DNA of 6,650 nucleotides from Deferribacteres bacterium JdFR-76 (GTDB lineage: Bacteria; Zhuqueibacterota; JdFR-76), in contig MTOL01000308.1 of assembly GCA_002011685.1 (NCBI GenBank), forward strand, positions 6,581 through 13,230, written 5' to 3'. The position numbers and the translations under genes were made by a program. This document shows, piece by piece, positions 1 to 6,650 of this stretch. The first letter of the stretch is position 1; the number at the start of each line of letters is the position of its first letter. The notes under the pieces were generated by a model, which ran no database searches, was not told the origin of the DNA, and saw only the letters and a list, made by a program, of their open reading frames with translations.

Positions 1-479
1 GGGAGCACGATCGCCAGTTCCGCCGATGGATGCCACACATCAATCTGATCTACCCCTTTCGCCCGGTAACCCATTTTGAACGGCTGTTCTCCCCGTTTTG
101 TGAGGTCTGTCAGGACATTGCTCCCTTCCAGCTTGTTTTGCGGGAAATCCGTACGTTTCATCACGGAAAGGAGCGGTACACCATGTGGTTGAAACCAGAA
201 CCGGTGGAGCCGGTACGGAACCTGGCGGAGGTGCTTTTGAAGCTTGTTCCGGATTGCGATGATGTATGGAGGTTTCCGGGGGGATTTACGCCGCATCTCA
301 GCATCGGGCAGGTGAAAGGAAAGCAGAACAGGGACCGTCTCGTGGCATTTCTTCAAAAGAACTGGGCTGGGGTTGAATTCGAGGTAAGGGCGGTTTACTG
401 GATTGCCCGGCGAGATCCGCCGGACGATATTTTTCGGGTTCAGAGGGAAATTCCGTTTGGCCGCTGTTGCGGCCTGTAG
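1..479 (+). CDS. 2'-5' RNA ligase family / 2H phosphoesterase, 5'-partial
   Basis: This is the C-terminal part of a 2H phosphoesterase-superfamily protein, probably acting on RNA 2'-5' or cyclic phosphate linkages; the true substrate is unknown. The reading frame is open from the first full codon (position 3) and reads EHDRQFRRW immediately before the first in-frame ATG at 30. That run belongs to the family's conserved stretch leading into the first catalytic motif, so ATG 30 is internal and the real start lies before the window. Two His motifs are visible: PHIN followed by LIYPF (His codon 36-38) and PHLS followed by IGQ (His codon 294-296), about 86 residues apart as expected for the two halves of a 2H fold. 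The first motif has Asn where many members have Thr or Ser. The gene ends at TAG 477-479, close to the usual family C-terminus after the FRVQREIPFG strand. It is separated from the next gene by 199 bases and is probably a separate unit. Family assignment is fairly sure; physiological role is not. Confidence 0.8.
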   Translation, partial: EHDRQFRRWMPHINLIYPFRPVTHFERLFSPFCEVCQDIAPFQLVLREIRTFHHGKERYTMWLKPEPVEPVRNLAEVLLKLVPDCDDVWRFPGGFTPHLSIGQVKGKQNRDRLVAFLQKNWAGVEFEVRAVYWIARRDPPDDIFRVQREIPFGRCCGL

Positions 480-574
480 CTGCGGAACGAAGTCAGGCGA
501 GATGGTAAAACATCCTGTGCTTGACTGGAGTGGAATGAAAAAAAATTTTTTGTCACAATACCGGTTCGGGCGGA

Positions 575-604
575 TTTAGAGTTGTTTTAAATGAAAATTA
601 TGAT
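575..604 (+). promoter_or_regulatory. candidate housekeeping-sigma promoter for the PFOR operon
   Basis: A TTTAGA box (575-580, 4 of 6 matches to TTGACA) lies 18 bases before TATGAT (599-604, 5 of 6 matches to TATAAT). A transcript starting near 611 would have a leader of roughly 68 bases before the ATG at 679. The area is so AT-rich that chance matches are likely. An alternative, TTGACT at 521-526, has a good -35 but only a poor -10 at 17-base spacing. Confidence 0.3.
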
Positions 605-665
605 AAATTAAAATGAAATTTTTGTTCTTCGTTGGGAGTTCGGTAAAATCCAGGGAAGCATAGAT

Positions 666-671
666 GAGGAG
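666..671 (+). promoter_or_regulatory. ribosome binding site for the PFOR gene
   Basis: GAGGAG sits seven bases before ATG 679 and supports that start over the in-frame ATG at 691, which would be 19 bases from the same site. The four extra residues (MKRR) precede the conserved MVTIDGNEA start seen in many family members. Confidence 0.65.
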
Positions 672-678
672 ATGAGCG

Positions 679-3600
679 ATGAAGAGAAGAATGGTTACGA
701 TTGATGGCAATGAAGCGGCGGCGTATGTGGCGCACAAGACGAACGAGGTCATTGCCATTTATCCCATTACGCCTTCTTCGCCCATGGGAGAATGGGCGGA
801 TGAGTGGTCTGCCAAGGGACAAAAGAATATCTGGGGCACGGTTCCGGTGGTGGTGGAAATGCAGAGTGAGGGCGGTGCTGCTGGGGCGGTTCACGGAGCT
901 CTGCAGACTGGCGGTTTGACCACAACGTTTACTGCGTCGCAGGGATTGCTCTTAATGATTCCCAACATGTACAAGATTGCGGGTGAGCTCAACTCGACGG
1001 TTTTTCATGTATCGGCCCGGACGCTTTCCACCCATGCCCTTTCCATTTTTGGTGATCACAGCGACGTGATGGCTACCCGGCAGACGGGATTTGCCCTTCT
1101 GGCGTCCAATTCGGTGCAGGAAGTGATGGATTTTGCTCTGATTGCACAGGCCTCGACCCTCAAATCGCGGGTGCCCTTCCTGCATTTCTTCGACGGCTTT
1201 CGCACTTCTCACGAAGTGCAGAAGATTGAGCAGCTTACCGAAGAAGACATGCACGCGATGATCCCGTACGAGCTGGTGGAGGCCCACCGCCAGCGAGCCA
1301 TGACACCGGACCGTCCCGTGCTGCGGGGAACCGCACAGAATCCGGATCACTTTTTTCAGGCACGGGAGCGGGTCAATCCCTACTATCTGGCTTGTCCGGA
1401 TATTGTCCAGAAAACCATGGATGAATTTGCCCGCATTGTAGGCCGTCAGTATCATCTGTTTGATTATGTGGGCCATCCGGATGCGGAGCGGATTATTGTG
1501 CTGATGGGTTCCGGTGCAGAAACGGTGCATGAAACGGTGGAATATCTGGTAGAACGGGGTGAAAAGGTTGGCGTAATCAAAGTCCGTCTCTACCGCCCAT
1601 TTTCGGTGAAACATTTCATTCAGGCGCTGCCCAAGACCGTGAAGCGGATTGCTGTGCTGGACCGTACCAAAGAACCGGGTGCGGCCGGGGAACCGCTGTA
1701 CATTGACGTGGTAAACGCCATCAATGAAGCTTACGCAGAGGGCTTTTTGCCTACAGAGGGGCTACCACGCGTGGTTGGCGGGCGCTACGGTCTTTCTTCC
1801 AAAGAATTTACGCCGGCAATGGTCAAGGGCGTCTTCGATGAGCTGAACAAAGACAATCCCAAAAATCATTTTACAGTGGGAATTTACGACGACGTTACCC
1901 ATACCAGTATCGACTATGATCCTTCTTTTAGCACCGAAAATCCGCATTCCATCCGGGCCATGTTCTACGGTCTGGGCGCCGATGGAACGGTAAGCGCCAA
2001 TAAAAACTCCATCAAAATTATTGGTGAGGAAACCGACAATTACGCCCAGGGTTACTTTGTGTACGATTCCAAAAAGTCCGGTGCCATGACGGTTTCACAC
2101 CTGCGTTTTGGCCCGGATCCCATTCATTCAACCTATCTGATTTCCAAGGCCAACTTTCTTGCCTGCCATCAGTTTGTGTTCCTGGAAAAATTGGACATTC
2201 TCAAGTACGCGGAAGAGGGGGCTGTATTCCTGCTGAATGCTCCTTATCCGCCGGAGGAAGTGTGGGATCACCTGCCGCGCCGTGTGCAGGAGCAGATTAT
2301 TGAAAAGAAGCTGAAATTCTACGCCATCGACGCCTACAAGGTGGCCAAAGAAACCGGCATGGGGGTCCGGATTAACACTATTATGCAGACCTGCTTTTTT
2401 GCTATTTCCGGCATTCTGCCGCGGGATGAGGCCATTGCCAAAATCAAGGAAGCAATCCGCAAAACGTACGGCTCTAAGGGCGAGGATGTGGTTCAGAAGA
2501 ATTTCCACGCCGTAGACCAGACGCTGGCCAACCTGAAAGAGGTCAAGTATCCGGATCACCCGACCAGCAAGAAAGAGATTCCGCCTATTGTTTCGGAAAA
2601 AGCACCGGATTTTGTGAAGAATGTTCTGGCCAAAATTATGGCCGGAGAGGGTGATAGCCTGCCGGTGAGTGCTTTTCCTGAAGATGGGACCTTCCCAACC
2701 GGAACAGCCCAGTGGGAAAAACGCAATATTGCGCTGGAAATTCCGGTGTGGGATGAGAAGCTCTGTATCCAGTGCGGCAAGTGTGTGATGGCGTGTCCGC
2801 ATTCCACCATCCGGGCGAAGGTGTACGATCCCAAATATCTGGAGGAAGCCCCGCCGACCTTCAAGTCTGCGGATTACCGCGGCAAAGAATATGCCGGGAT
2901 GAAGTACACCATCCAGATTGCGCCGGAAGATTGCACCGGCTGCGCCCTGTGCGTGGATGTGTGTCCGGTGAAAGACAAAACGGACACCAGCCGGAAGGCT
3001 CTGAACATGGCACCGCAGATTCCGTTGCGGGAACAGGAGCGGGAAAACTGGGATTTCTTCCTTTCGATTCCCGATGCGGACCGCCGTTCGGTACGGATCG
3101 AGACGGTGAAAGGCGCACAATTTTTGCGGCCGCTGTTTGAGTTCTCCGGTGCCTGCGCCGGATGCGGTGAAACGCCCTATGTACGGCTCCTGACTCAGCT
3201 GTTTGGTGACCGGGCGCTGATTGCCAATGCAACCGGATGTTCTTCCATCTATGGCGGCAATTTGCCGACCACACCCTATACCGTGGATGACAATGGCCGG
3301 GGACCAACCTGGAACAATTCGCTGTTTGAGGACAACGCTGAGTTCGGTTTGGGCTTCCGCCTGAGCCTCGACAAACATATGGAATTTGCCAAAGAACTGC
3401 TGGTGAAGCTGGCACCACAGATTGGCGATGGCCTGGTGGATGCCATCCTGAATGCCCGTCAGCGATCGGAGGCGGAAATTCACGAACAGCGCCAGAGGGT
3501 GGAAGAGCTGAAGAAGAAGCTTAAGGAGATAAATTCACCGGAGGCGAAGCAGCTTCTGGGCCTGGCAGATTACCTGGTGCGCAAGAGTGTCTGGATTGTG

Positions 3601-4248
3601 GGAGGCGACGGCTGGGCCTACGATATCGGCTACGGCGGTCTGGACCATGTGCTGGCCATGGGCCGCGATGTAAACCTGCTGGTGCTTGATACTGAAGTGT
3701 ATTCCAATACCGGCGGTCAGATGTCCAAAGCTACCCCGATGGGGGCCGTGGCCAAATTTGCGGCCGGCGGCAAACCGAAGCCGAAGAAAGATCTGGCCCT
3801 GATGGCGATGACATACGGTTACGTTTATGTGGCCAAGGTGGCCATGGGAGCAAACGACCAGCAGACGCTGCGGGCCTTTCTGGAGGCCGATGCGTATGAG
3901 GGGCCGTCGCTGATCATTGCCTACAGCCACTGCATCGCCCACGGAATTGATATGGCCAAAGGAATGCGCAACCAGGAGGCGGCGGTAAAAAGCGGGTATT
4001 GGCCACTGTTCCGGTTTAACCCGGCACTGCTGGCGGAAGGGAAGAACCCGCTAAAAATCGATTCCAAAGCGCCCAGCATTGCGCTGCAGGATTATATTAT
4101 GATGGAAACCCGCTACCGCATGCTGACCCGCTTCAACCCGGAACGGGCCAAAATGCTGATGGAGGCGGCCCAAAAGGATGTCAACATGCGGTGGAAACTG
4201 TACCAGCAACTGGCCCAGCTGCAGTTTGACGGCCAGGAAAATTCGTAG
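679..4248 (+). CDS. nifJ: pyruvate:ferredoxin (flavodoxin) oxidoreductase, single-chain
   Basis: The product (1189 residues, cytoplasmic) oxidises pyruvate with CoA to acetyl-CoA and CO2, passing two electrons to ferredoxin or flavodoxin; it may also run in reverse for CO2 fixation. The N-terminal domain carries [11 protein letters not shown] with Thr31, Glu64 and Arg114, which match the substrate and cofactor residues described for the Desulfovibrio africanus enzyme. [13 protein letters not shown] stretch (431-442) marks the CoA-binding gamma-like domain. The ferredoxin domain has two complete 4Fe-4S motifs: Cys696, 699, 702, 706 and Cys752, 755, 758, 762. The C-terminal thiamine-diphosphate domain has the proximal-cluster cysteines 826, 829, 854 and 1085, the GDG motif (976-978) and EVYSNTGGQ (1006-1014). 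Length fits the usual 1170-1200, and the extra C-terminal segment that protects the Desulfovibrio enzyme from oxygen seems absent, suggesting an oxygen-sensitive enzyme. The gene is intact, with no frameshift. It is the first gene of an operon with the flavoprotein 10 bases downstream. A related 2-oxoacid substrate is possible, but pyruvate is by far the likeliest. Confidence 0.97.
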   Translation: MKRRMVTIDGNEAAAYVAHKTNEVIAIYPITPSSPMGEWADEWSAKGQKNIWGTVPVVVEMQSEGGAAGAVHGALQTGGLTTTFTASQGLLLMIPNMYKIAGELNSTVFHVSARTLSTHALSIFGDHSDVMATRQTGFALLASNSVQEVMDFALIAQASTLKSRVPFLHFFDGFRTSHEVQKIEQLTEEDMHAMIPYELVEAHRQRAMTPDRPVLRGTAQNPDHFFQARERVNPYYLACPDIVQKTMDEFARIVGRQYHLFDYVGHPDAERIIVLMGSGAETVHETVEYLVERGEKVGVIKVRLYRPFSVKHFIQALPKTVKRIAVLDRTKEPGAAGEPLYIDVVNAINEAYAEGFLPTEGLPRVVGGRYGLSSKEFTPAMVKGVFDELNKDNPKNHFTVGIYDDVTHTSIDYDPSFSTENPHSIRAMFYGLGADGTVSANKNSIKIIGEETDNYAQGYFVYDSKKSGAMTVSHLRFGPDPIHSTYLISKANFLACHQFVFLEKLDILKYAEEGAVFLLNAPYPPEEVWDHLPRRVQEQIIEKKLKFYAIDAYKVAKETGMGVRINTIMQTCFFAISGILPRDEAIAKIKEAIRKTYGSKGEDVVQKNFHAVDQTLANLKEVKYPDHPTSKKEIPPIVSEKAPDFVKNVLAKIMAGEGDSLPVSAFPEDGTFPTGTAQWEKRNIALEIPVWDEKLCIQCGKCVMACPHSTIRAKVYDPKYLEEAPPTFKSADYRGKEYAGMKYTIQIAPEDCTGCALCVDVCPVKDKTDTSRKALNMAPQIPLREQERENWDFFLSIPDADRRSVRIETVKGAQFLRPLFEFSGACAGCGETPYVRLLTQLFGDRALIANATGCSSIYGGNLPTTPYTVDDNGRGPTWNNSLFEDNAEFGLGFRLSLDKHMEFAKELLVKLAPQIGDGLVDAILNARQRSEAEIHEQRQRVEELKKKLKEINSPEAKQLLGLADYLVRKSVWIVGGDGWAYDIGYGGLDHVLAMGRDVNLLVLDTEVYSNTGGQMSKATPMGAVAKFAAGGKPKPKKDLALMAMTYGYVYVAKVAMGANDQQTLRAFLEADAYEGPSLIIAYSHCIAHGIDMAKGMRNQEAAVKSGYWPLFRFNPALLAEGKNPLKIDSKAPSIALQDYIMMETRYRMLTRFNPERAKMLMEAAQKDVNMRWKLYQQLAQLQFDGQENS

Positions 4249-4249
4249 C

Positions 4250-4257
4250 GAGGTAGG
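4250..4257 (+). promoter_or_regulatory. ribosome binding site deciding the flavoprotein start
   Basis: GAGGTAGG lies directly after the PFOR stop codon and just before ATG 4259. It fixes the start there rather than at an in-frame ATG at 4178, which lies inside the PFOR gene and would add 27 residues unlike any flavoprotein N-terminus. The site fills almost the whole 10-base gap, consistent with translation of both genes from one mRNA. Confidence 0.7.
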
Positions 4258-4258
4258 T

Positions 4259-5257
4259 ATGGATTTAACAACAACATATCTTGGACTGAAGTTGCGGAAT
4301 CCGGTCGTCCCGTCGGCGTCGCCGCTTTCCCGGGACGTGGATACCATACGCAGGCTGGAAGATGCCGGCGCCTCTGCAGTGGTGCTGTACTCGCTTTTTG
4401 AGGAGCAGATCAGCCTGGAGGCGCAGGAGCTGGACTATTTTCTCACGGCAGGGACGGAAAGTTACGCGGAGGCGCTCTCCTATTTTCCAGATCTGGAATC
4501 TTTTCGTTCCGAGCCAGAAGAGTATCTGGAACTGATCCGCCGCGCCAAAGAGGCCGTGGATATTCCCATCATCGCCAGTCTGAATGGAGTCTCCACGGGT
4601 GGCTGGATTGAGTATGCCCGCCGGATGGAAGAAGCCGGAGCCGATGCGCTGGAACTAAATATCTACTATATTCCCACGGATCCCGAACTCACCAGCAATG
4701 ATGTGGAAAACATCTATGTGGACGATGTGAAAGCCGTCAAGAAAAATGTGAACATTCCGGTTGCGGTGAAGCTAGGTCCGTTCTTCACCAATCTTTCCAA
4801 TCTGGCGCAGCGGCTAAAAGAAGCGGGGGCTGATGGTTTGGTACTGTTCAACCGTTTCTACCAGCCAGATCTGGATCTGGAAAAATTGGAAGTGATTCCC
4901 ACCGTTCATTTGAGCCGGTCCGAAGAAATTCTGCTGCCTTTACGGTGGATTGCCATCCTGTCGGCCCGGCTACCGATGAGCTTTGCGGCTTCGTCCGGCA
5001 TCCATACGGCGGAAGATGTATTGAAACTGGTCATGGCGGGGGCGGATGTGACCATGATGTGTTCAGCCCTCCTCAAACACGGACCGAATCACATCCATGA
5101 GGTGCTGAAAGGCATGACCGAATGGATGGAGAAGCATGAATACGAATCGGTTAGTCAGATGAAAGGCAGCATGAATCAGAAATCTGTTGCGGAACCGGCG
5201 GCTTTTGAACGGGCCAATTACATGAAAGCGATCAACAGCTACGAATTCAAATTATAG
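4259..5257 (+). CDS. dihydroorotate dehydrogenase-like FMN flavoprotein, PFOR-linked
   Basis: A 332-residue predicted FMN-binding TIM barrel of the dihydroorotate dehydrogenase family (COG0167-like), without signal peptide or membrane segment. Family signs in order: the start [17 protein letters not shown] then SASPLSRD (19-26); strand IPIIASLNG (102-110); [14 protein letters not shown] (124-137) with Asn134; IPVAVKLGP (166-174) with Lys171; [13 protein letters not shown] (188-200) with Asn198; and the phosphate-binding end with SSGIH (245-249) and MCSALL (267-272). The usual NxSCPN orotate and catalytic motif is replaced by NIYYIPTD, and the usual Lys after the second strand is replaced around Tyr44-Ser45. 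It is therefore probably not a pyrimidine-pathway enzyme, and pyrD would be a misleading name. There is only one cysteine (268), so the chain binds no iron-sulfur cluster of its own, and no PyrK-like partner lies in the window. It follows PFOR by 10 bases and precedes a terminator, so it is very likely co-transcribed with PFOR. Fold is fairly sure; reaction unknown. Confidence 0.85.
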   Translation: MDLTTTYLGLKLRNPVVPSASPLSRDVDTIRRLEDAGASAVVLYSLFEEQISLEAQELDYFLTAGTESYAEALSYFPDLESFRSEPEEYLELIRRAKEAVDIPIIASLNGVSTGGWIEYARRMEEAGADALELNIYYIPTDPELTSNDVENIYVDDVKAVKKNVNIPVAVKLGPFFTNLSNLAQRLKEAGADGLVLFNRFYQPDLDLEKLEVIPTVHLSRSEEILLPLRWIAILSARLPMSFAASSGIHTAEDVLKLVMAGADVTMMCSALLKHGPNHIHEVLKGMTEWMEKHEYESVSQMKGSMNQKSVAEPAAFERANYMKAINSYEFKL

Positions 5258-5281
5258 CGAATTCTTTTCCTTCCTTCGTGC

Positions 5282-5315
5282 AAAGCCCAACCGGTACGCC
5301 GGTTGGGCTTTTTTT
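5282..5315 (+). terminator. rho-independent terminator of the PFOR-flavoprotein operon
   Basis: A perfect 13-base inverted repeat, AAAGCCCAACCGG (5282-5294) and CCGGTTGGGCTTT (5299-5311), closes on a TACG tetraloop and runs into seven T (5309-5315). It begins 25 bases after the flavoprotein stop codon. The A run at the base of the left arm is short, so activity in the reverse direction would be weaker. Confidence 0.95.
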
Positions 5316-5374
5316 CTGGGTTGTTGGTGCAGATTGTTTACGCGGTGTCGGCGAATCTTTCTTTCATTTTTTCC

Positions 5375-5403
5375 TTGATTCTCAAAAAAAGCTTTTTCAT
5401 ATT
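5375..5403 (+). promoter_or_regulatory. candidate promoter for the acyl-CoA ligase gene
   Basis: TTGATT (5375-5380, 4 of 6 to TTGACA) is followed after exactly 17 bases by CATATT (5398-5403, 4 of 6 to TATAAT). It lies downstream of the strong terminator, where a new promoter is needed. It would give a leader of about 138 bases. Base composition makes a chance match possible. Confidence 0.3.
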
Positions 5404-5534
5404 TCCACAGGGTTTACAGGAAAAATTTTTCACAGGATTGGATTTTGATTTTATGTACCGTTATTTGGGTGCCCGCCGTTCGGAAAGGCCTTCAAAAAAG
5501 GTTGAGAAATCAATCACCTGAATTCGAAAAAAAC
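5404..5534. other. untranslated leader/intergenic region before the acyl-CoA ligase gene
   Basis: No gene is supported here. The region has a GAAAAATTTTTC palindrome (5420-5431) flanked by ACAGG repeats (5407-5411, 5416-5420, 5432-5436). Nearer the gene is a small possible RNA hairpin, GGTTGA (5500-5505) pairing with TCAATC (5510-5515) around a GAAA tetraloop, with one G-U pair. A role as operator or leader structure is speculative. No acyl-CoA regulator site of a known family could be recognised by eye. Confidence 0.4.
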
Positions 5535-5542
5535 GGAGGTGA
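5535..5542 (+). promoter_or_regulatory. strong ribosome binding site for the acyl-CoA ligase
   Basis: GGAGGTGA is a near-perfect anti-16S match, five bases before ATG 5548. It fixes the start of the ligase and shows that the organism uses classical Shine-Dalgarno initiation, which argues against typical Bacteroidota. Confidence 0.85.
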
Positions 5543-5547
5543 AACGT

Positions 5548-6650
5548 ATGGAGAAAGTCTGGTTAAAGCATTATGAAAAGGGGGTTCCTCCAACCATAGA
5601 TGTTCCCGAAAAAACCATGTATGAGCTGCTGGTTGATGCAGCTGCCTCCTTTCCCGACACACCGGCGGTTTCGTTTTTTGGGAAAAAAATCACTTTCCGG
5701 CAGCTAAAGGATTATGTGGATCATTTCGCGGCGGCATTGTACAACATGGGAGTTAGGAAGGGAACCAAAGTCGCCATTATTCTTCCCAATTTGCCTCAGT
5801 ATCCCATTGTCCACTTTGCTGCTCTGAAGCTGGGAGCCGTTCTTGTACCCACCAATCCGCTCTATGTGGAACGGGAAATCCAGTACCAGCTGAACGACAG
5901 CAATGCCGAATATCTAGTGGTTTTGAATCTGCTTTTCCCGAGAGTCCAGAAAATCTGGAAGGAAACCGGGCTGAAAAGGGTCATCGTTACTGGCGTCAAA
6001 GAGTATTTGCCAGGGCTGCTGAAACTTTTGTATCCTCTCAAAGAGAAAAAAGAGGGCACGTATGTTAAAGTGGAACCGCAAGAAAATGTGTATTTCTTTC
6101 AGGATCTGATGAAAACGTCCTATCCGGAACCGGAGGATCAAAACGTAACGCCGGAGGATATTGCGATTTTCATGTACACGGGGGGGACGACAGGTGTTTC
6201 CAAAGGAGCGGTACTGACGCACCGAAACATTGTAGCAAATGTGCTGCAGACAAAAGCATGGCTCACAGATTTAACCGAGGGACAGGAGCGGATTCTGTCA
6301 GCGTTGCCCTTTTTCCACAGCTATGGCATGACCACTTGTTTGCACCTTTCAGTGGCCGGCAAATGTACGGCTGTGCTGGTTCCGCGTTTTGACACCAAGA
6401 TGGTCCTGAAGGCTATTCAGAAGGAGAAGGTGACCATCTTTCCGGGCGTTCCCACGATGTATGTAGCTATTAACAATTATCCGGACGTTTCCAAATACAA
6501 CATCCGTACCATTAAAGCTTGCATTAGCGGAGGTGCTGCCCTTCCTGTGGAGGTTCAGCGCGAGTTTGAGCGCATTACGGGGGGCCGTTTGGTGGAAGGG
6601 TACGGACTTTCCGAGGCCTCTCCCGTGACCCATGCCAATCCGATTTACGG
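5548..6650 (+). CDS. fadD: long-chain fatty acid-CoA ligase (AMP-binding), 3'-partial
   Basis: The product activates a fatty acid with ATP to an acyl-adenylate and then transfers it to CoA, feeding beta-oxidation or lipid synthesis. The frame is open from ATG 5548 to the window end: 367 complete codons ending at NPIYG, so roughly the last 150-200 residues of a typical 510-570 are missing, including the small C-terminal domain with the catalytic Lys. Visible are the N-terminal region typical of the family (TMYELLVDAAASFPDTPAV from about residue 23), the ATP phosphate-binding loop YTGGTTGVSKG (210-220), the ALPFFHSYGM region (from about 253) and the adenylate motif EGYGLSEAS (350-358). A hydrophobic, basic segment EYLPGLLKLLYPLKEKK (152-168) is common in long-chain members and may help contact membranes. 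The gene follows a terminator and has its own ribosome site, so it starts a separate transcript. The exact chain length used cannot be told from sequence, and medium-chain or other aryl/acyl acids remain possible. Confidence 0.9.
   Translation, partial: MEKVWLKHYEKGVPPTIDVPEKTMYELLVDAAASFPDTPAVSFFGKKITFRQLKDYVDHFAAALYNMGVRKGTKVAIILPNLPQYPIVHFAALKLGAVLVPTNPLYVEREIQYQLNDSNAEYLVVLNLLFPRVQKIWKETGLKRVIVTGVKEYLPGLLKLLYPLKEKKEGTYVKVEPQENVYFFQDLMKTSYPEPEDQNVTPEDIAIFMYTGGTTGVSKGAVLTHRNIVANVLQTKAWLTDLTEGQERILSALPFFHSYGMTTCLHLSVAGKCTAVLVPRFDTKMVLKAIQKEKVTIFPGVPTMYVAINNYPDVSKYNIRTIKACISGGAALPVEVQREFERITGGRLVEGYGLSEASPVTHANPIY

Larger units (their letters stand above)
480..678. other. AT-rich intergenic region upstream of the PFOR gene
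   Basis: This 199-base spacer contains no convincing gene; the minus-strand open frames here run into the PFOR gene and resemble no family. It holds a run of eight A followed by six T (538-551), a small TTGT-C-ACAA palindrome (550-558), and a long AT-rich stretch (about 586-630) next to the candidate promoter. The A/T run has no GC-rich stem in front of it, so it is not a standard terminator for the upstream gene. It could bend DNA or act as an upstream promoter element, which is inference. I saw no recognisable riboswitch, tRNA or full Rex or FNR palindrome. Confidence 0.6.

Noticed and set aside
459..474. A GGCCGC-TGTT-GCGGCC hairpin at the end of the first gene, considered as a terminator.
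   Set aside because: It lies inside the coding sequence just before the stop codon and has no T tract after it; the later T run is more than 70 bases away.
2772..3140. A 122-codon plus-strand frame inside PFOR.
   Set aside because: It overlaps the ferredoxin domain in another frame and does not resemble a protein family; PFOR in the main frame is intact.
2128..3483. A 451-codon open frame on the minus strand.
   Set aside because: It lies wholly antisense to the highly conserved PFOR gene, has no recognisable domain, and its length is explained by the codon usage of the opposite strand. The other minus-strand frames inside PFOR were dropped for the same reason.
4178..4258. A longer N-terminus for the flavoprotein, starting at ATG 4178.
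   Set aside because: It would overlap PFOR by 71 bases and add a Cys-rich stretch with no family similarity; the ribosome site and conserved start favour 4259.
5303..5521. A possible 72-residue hydrophobic protein.
   Set aside because: It begins at a TTG inside the terminator stem with no ribosome site, and its hydrophobic look comes from T-rich intergenic DNA.
5862..6633. Minus-strand frames of 65-102 codons (5862-6059, 5914-6222, 6349-6633).
   Set aside because: All lie antisense to the acyl-CoA ligase reading frame, which carries clear AMP-binding motifs.
1..6650. Mobile elements, CRISPR arrays, tRNAs, rRNAs, defence or biosynthetic clusters.
   Set aside because: I saw no transposase, long terminal inverted repeats, regularly spaced repeats, cloverleaf sequence or clustered accessory genes; the content is core metabolism with normal spacing.

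Overview
The window looks like an ordinary chromosomal stretch from a bacterium with anaerobic metabolism, moderate GC content and strong Shine-Dalgarno sites. All four supported genes read on the + strand. The central gene encodes a complete single-chain pyruvate:ferredoxin oxidoreductase (PFOR, NifJ/Por type), which points to an anaerobe or facultative anaerobe using low-potential ferredoxin or flavodoxin chemistry. A PFOR followed by a dihydroorotate-dehydrogenase-like flavoprotein, with a long-chain acyl-CoA ligase nearby, is an arrangement I associate with Calditrichota/KSB1, Ignavibacteria and similar lineages. That is recollection, not a search, and the taxonomy is only a weak guess.

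Layout: (1) positions 1-479 hold the 3' part of a 2H phosphoesterase / 2'-5' RNA ligase-family gene whose start lies before the window. (2) Positions 480-678 are a 199-base AT-rich spacer with a candidate promoter. (3) Positions 679-4248 encode PFOR, with all twelve expected cluster cysteines and the thiamine-diphosphate motifs intact. (4) After a 10-base gap, 4259-5257 encode a 332-residue flavoprotein with a dihydroorotate dehydrogenase-like barrel that lacks the usual orotate-binding residues. (5) A textbook rho-independent terminator at 5282-5315 closes this two-gene operon. (6) An AT-rich spacer with a candidate promoter leads to (7) an AMP-binding long-chain fatty acid-CoA ligase starting at 5548 and cut off by the window end.

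Working together: PFOR oxidatively decarboxylates pyruvate to acetyl-CoA and delivers electrons to ferredoxin or flavodoxin. The co-transcribed flavoprotein probably works in or near that redox step, but its substrate cannot be read from sequence. The ligase makes acyl-CoA from fatty acids and is a separate transcription unit. I found no mobile element, CRISPR array, tRNA, rRNA or clear defence system. The most interesting item is the PFOR-linked flavoprotein with a non-canonical active site.
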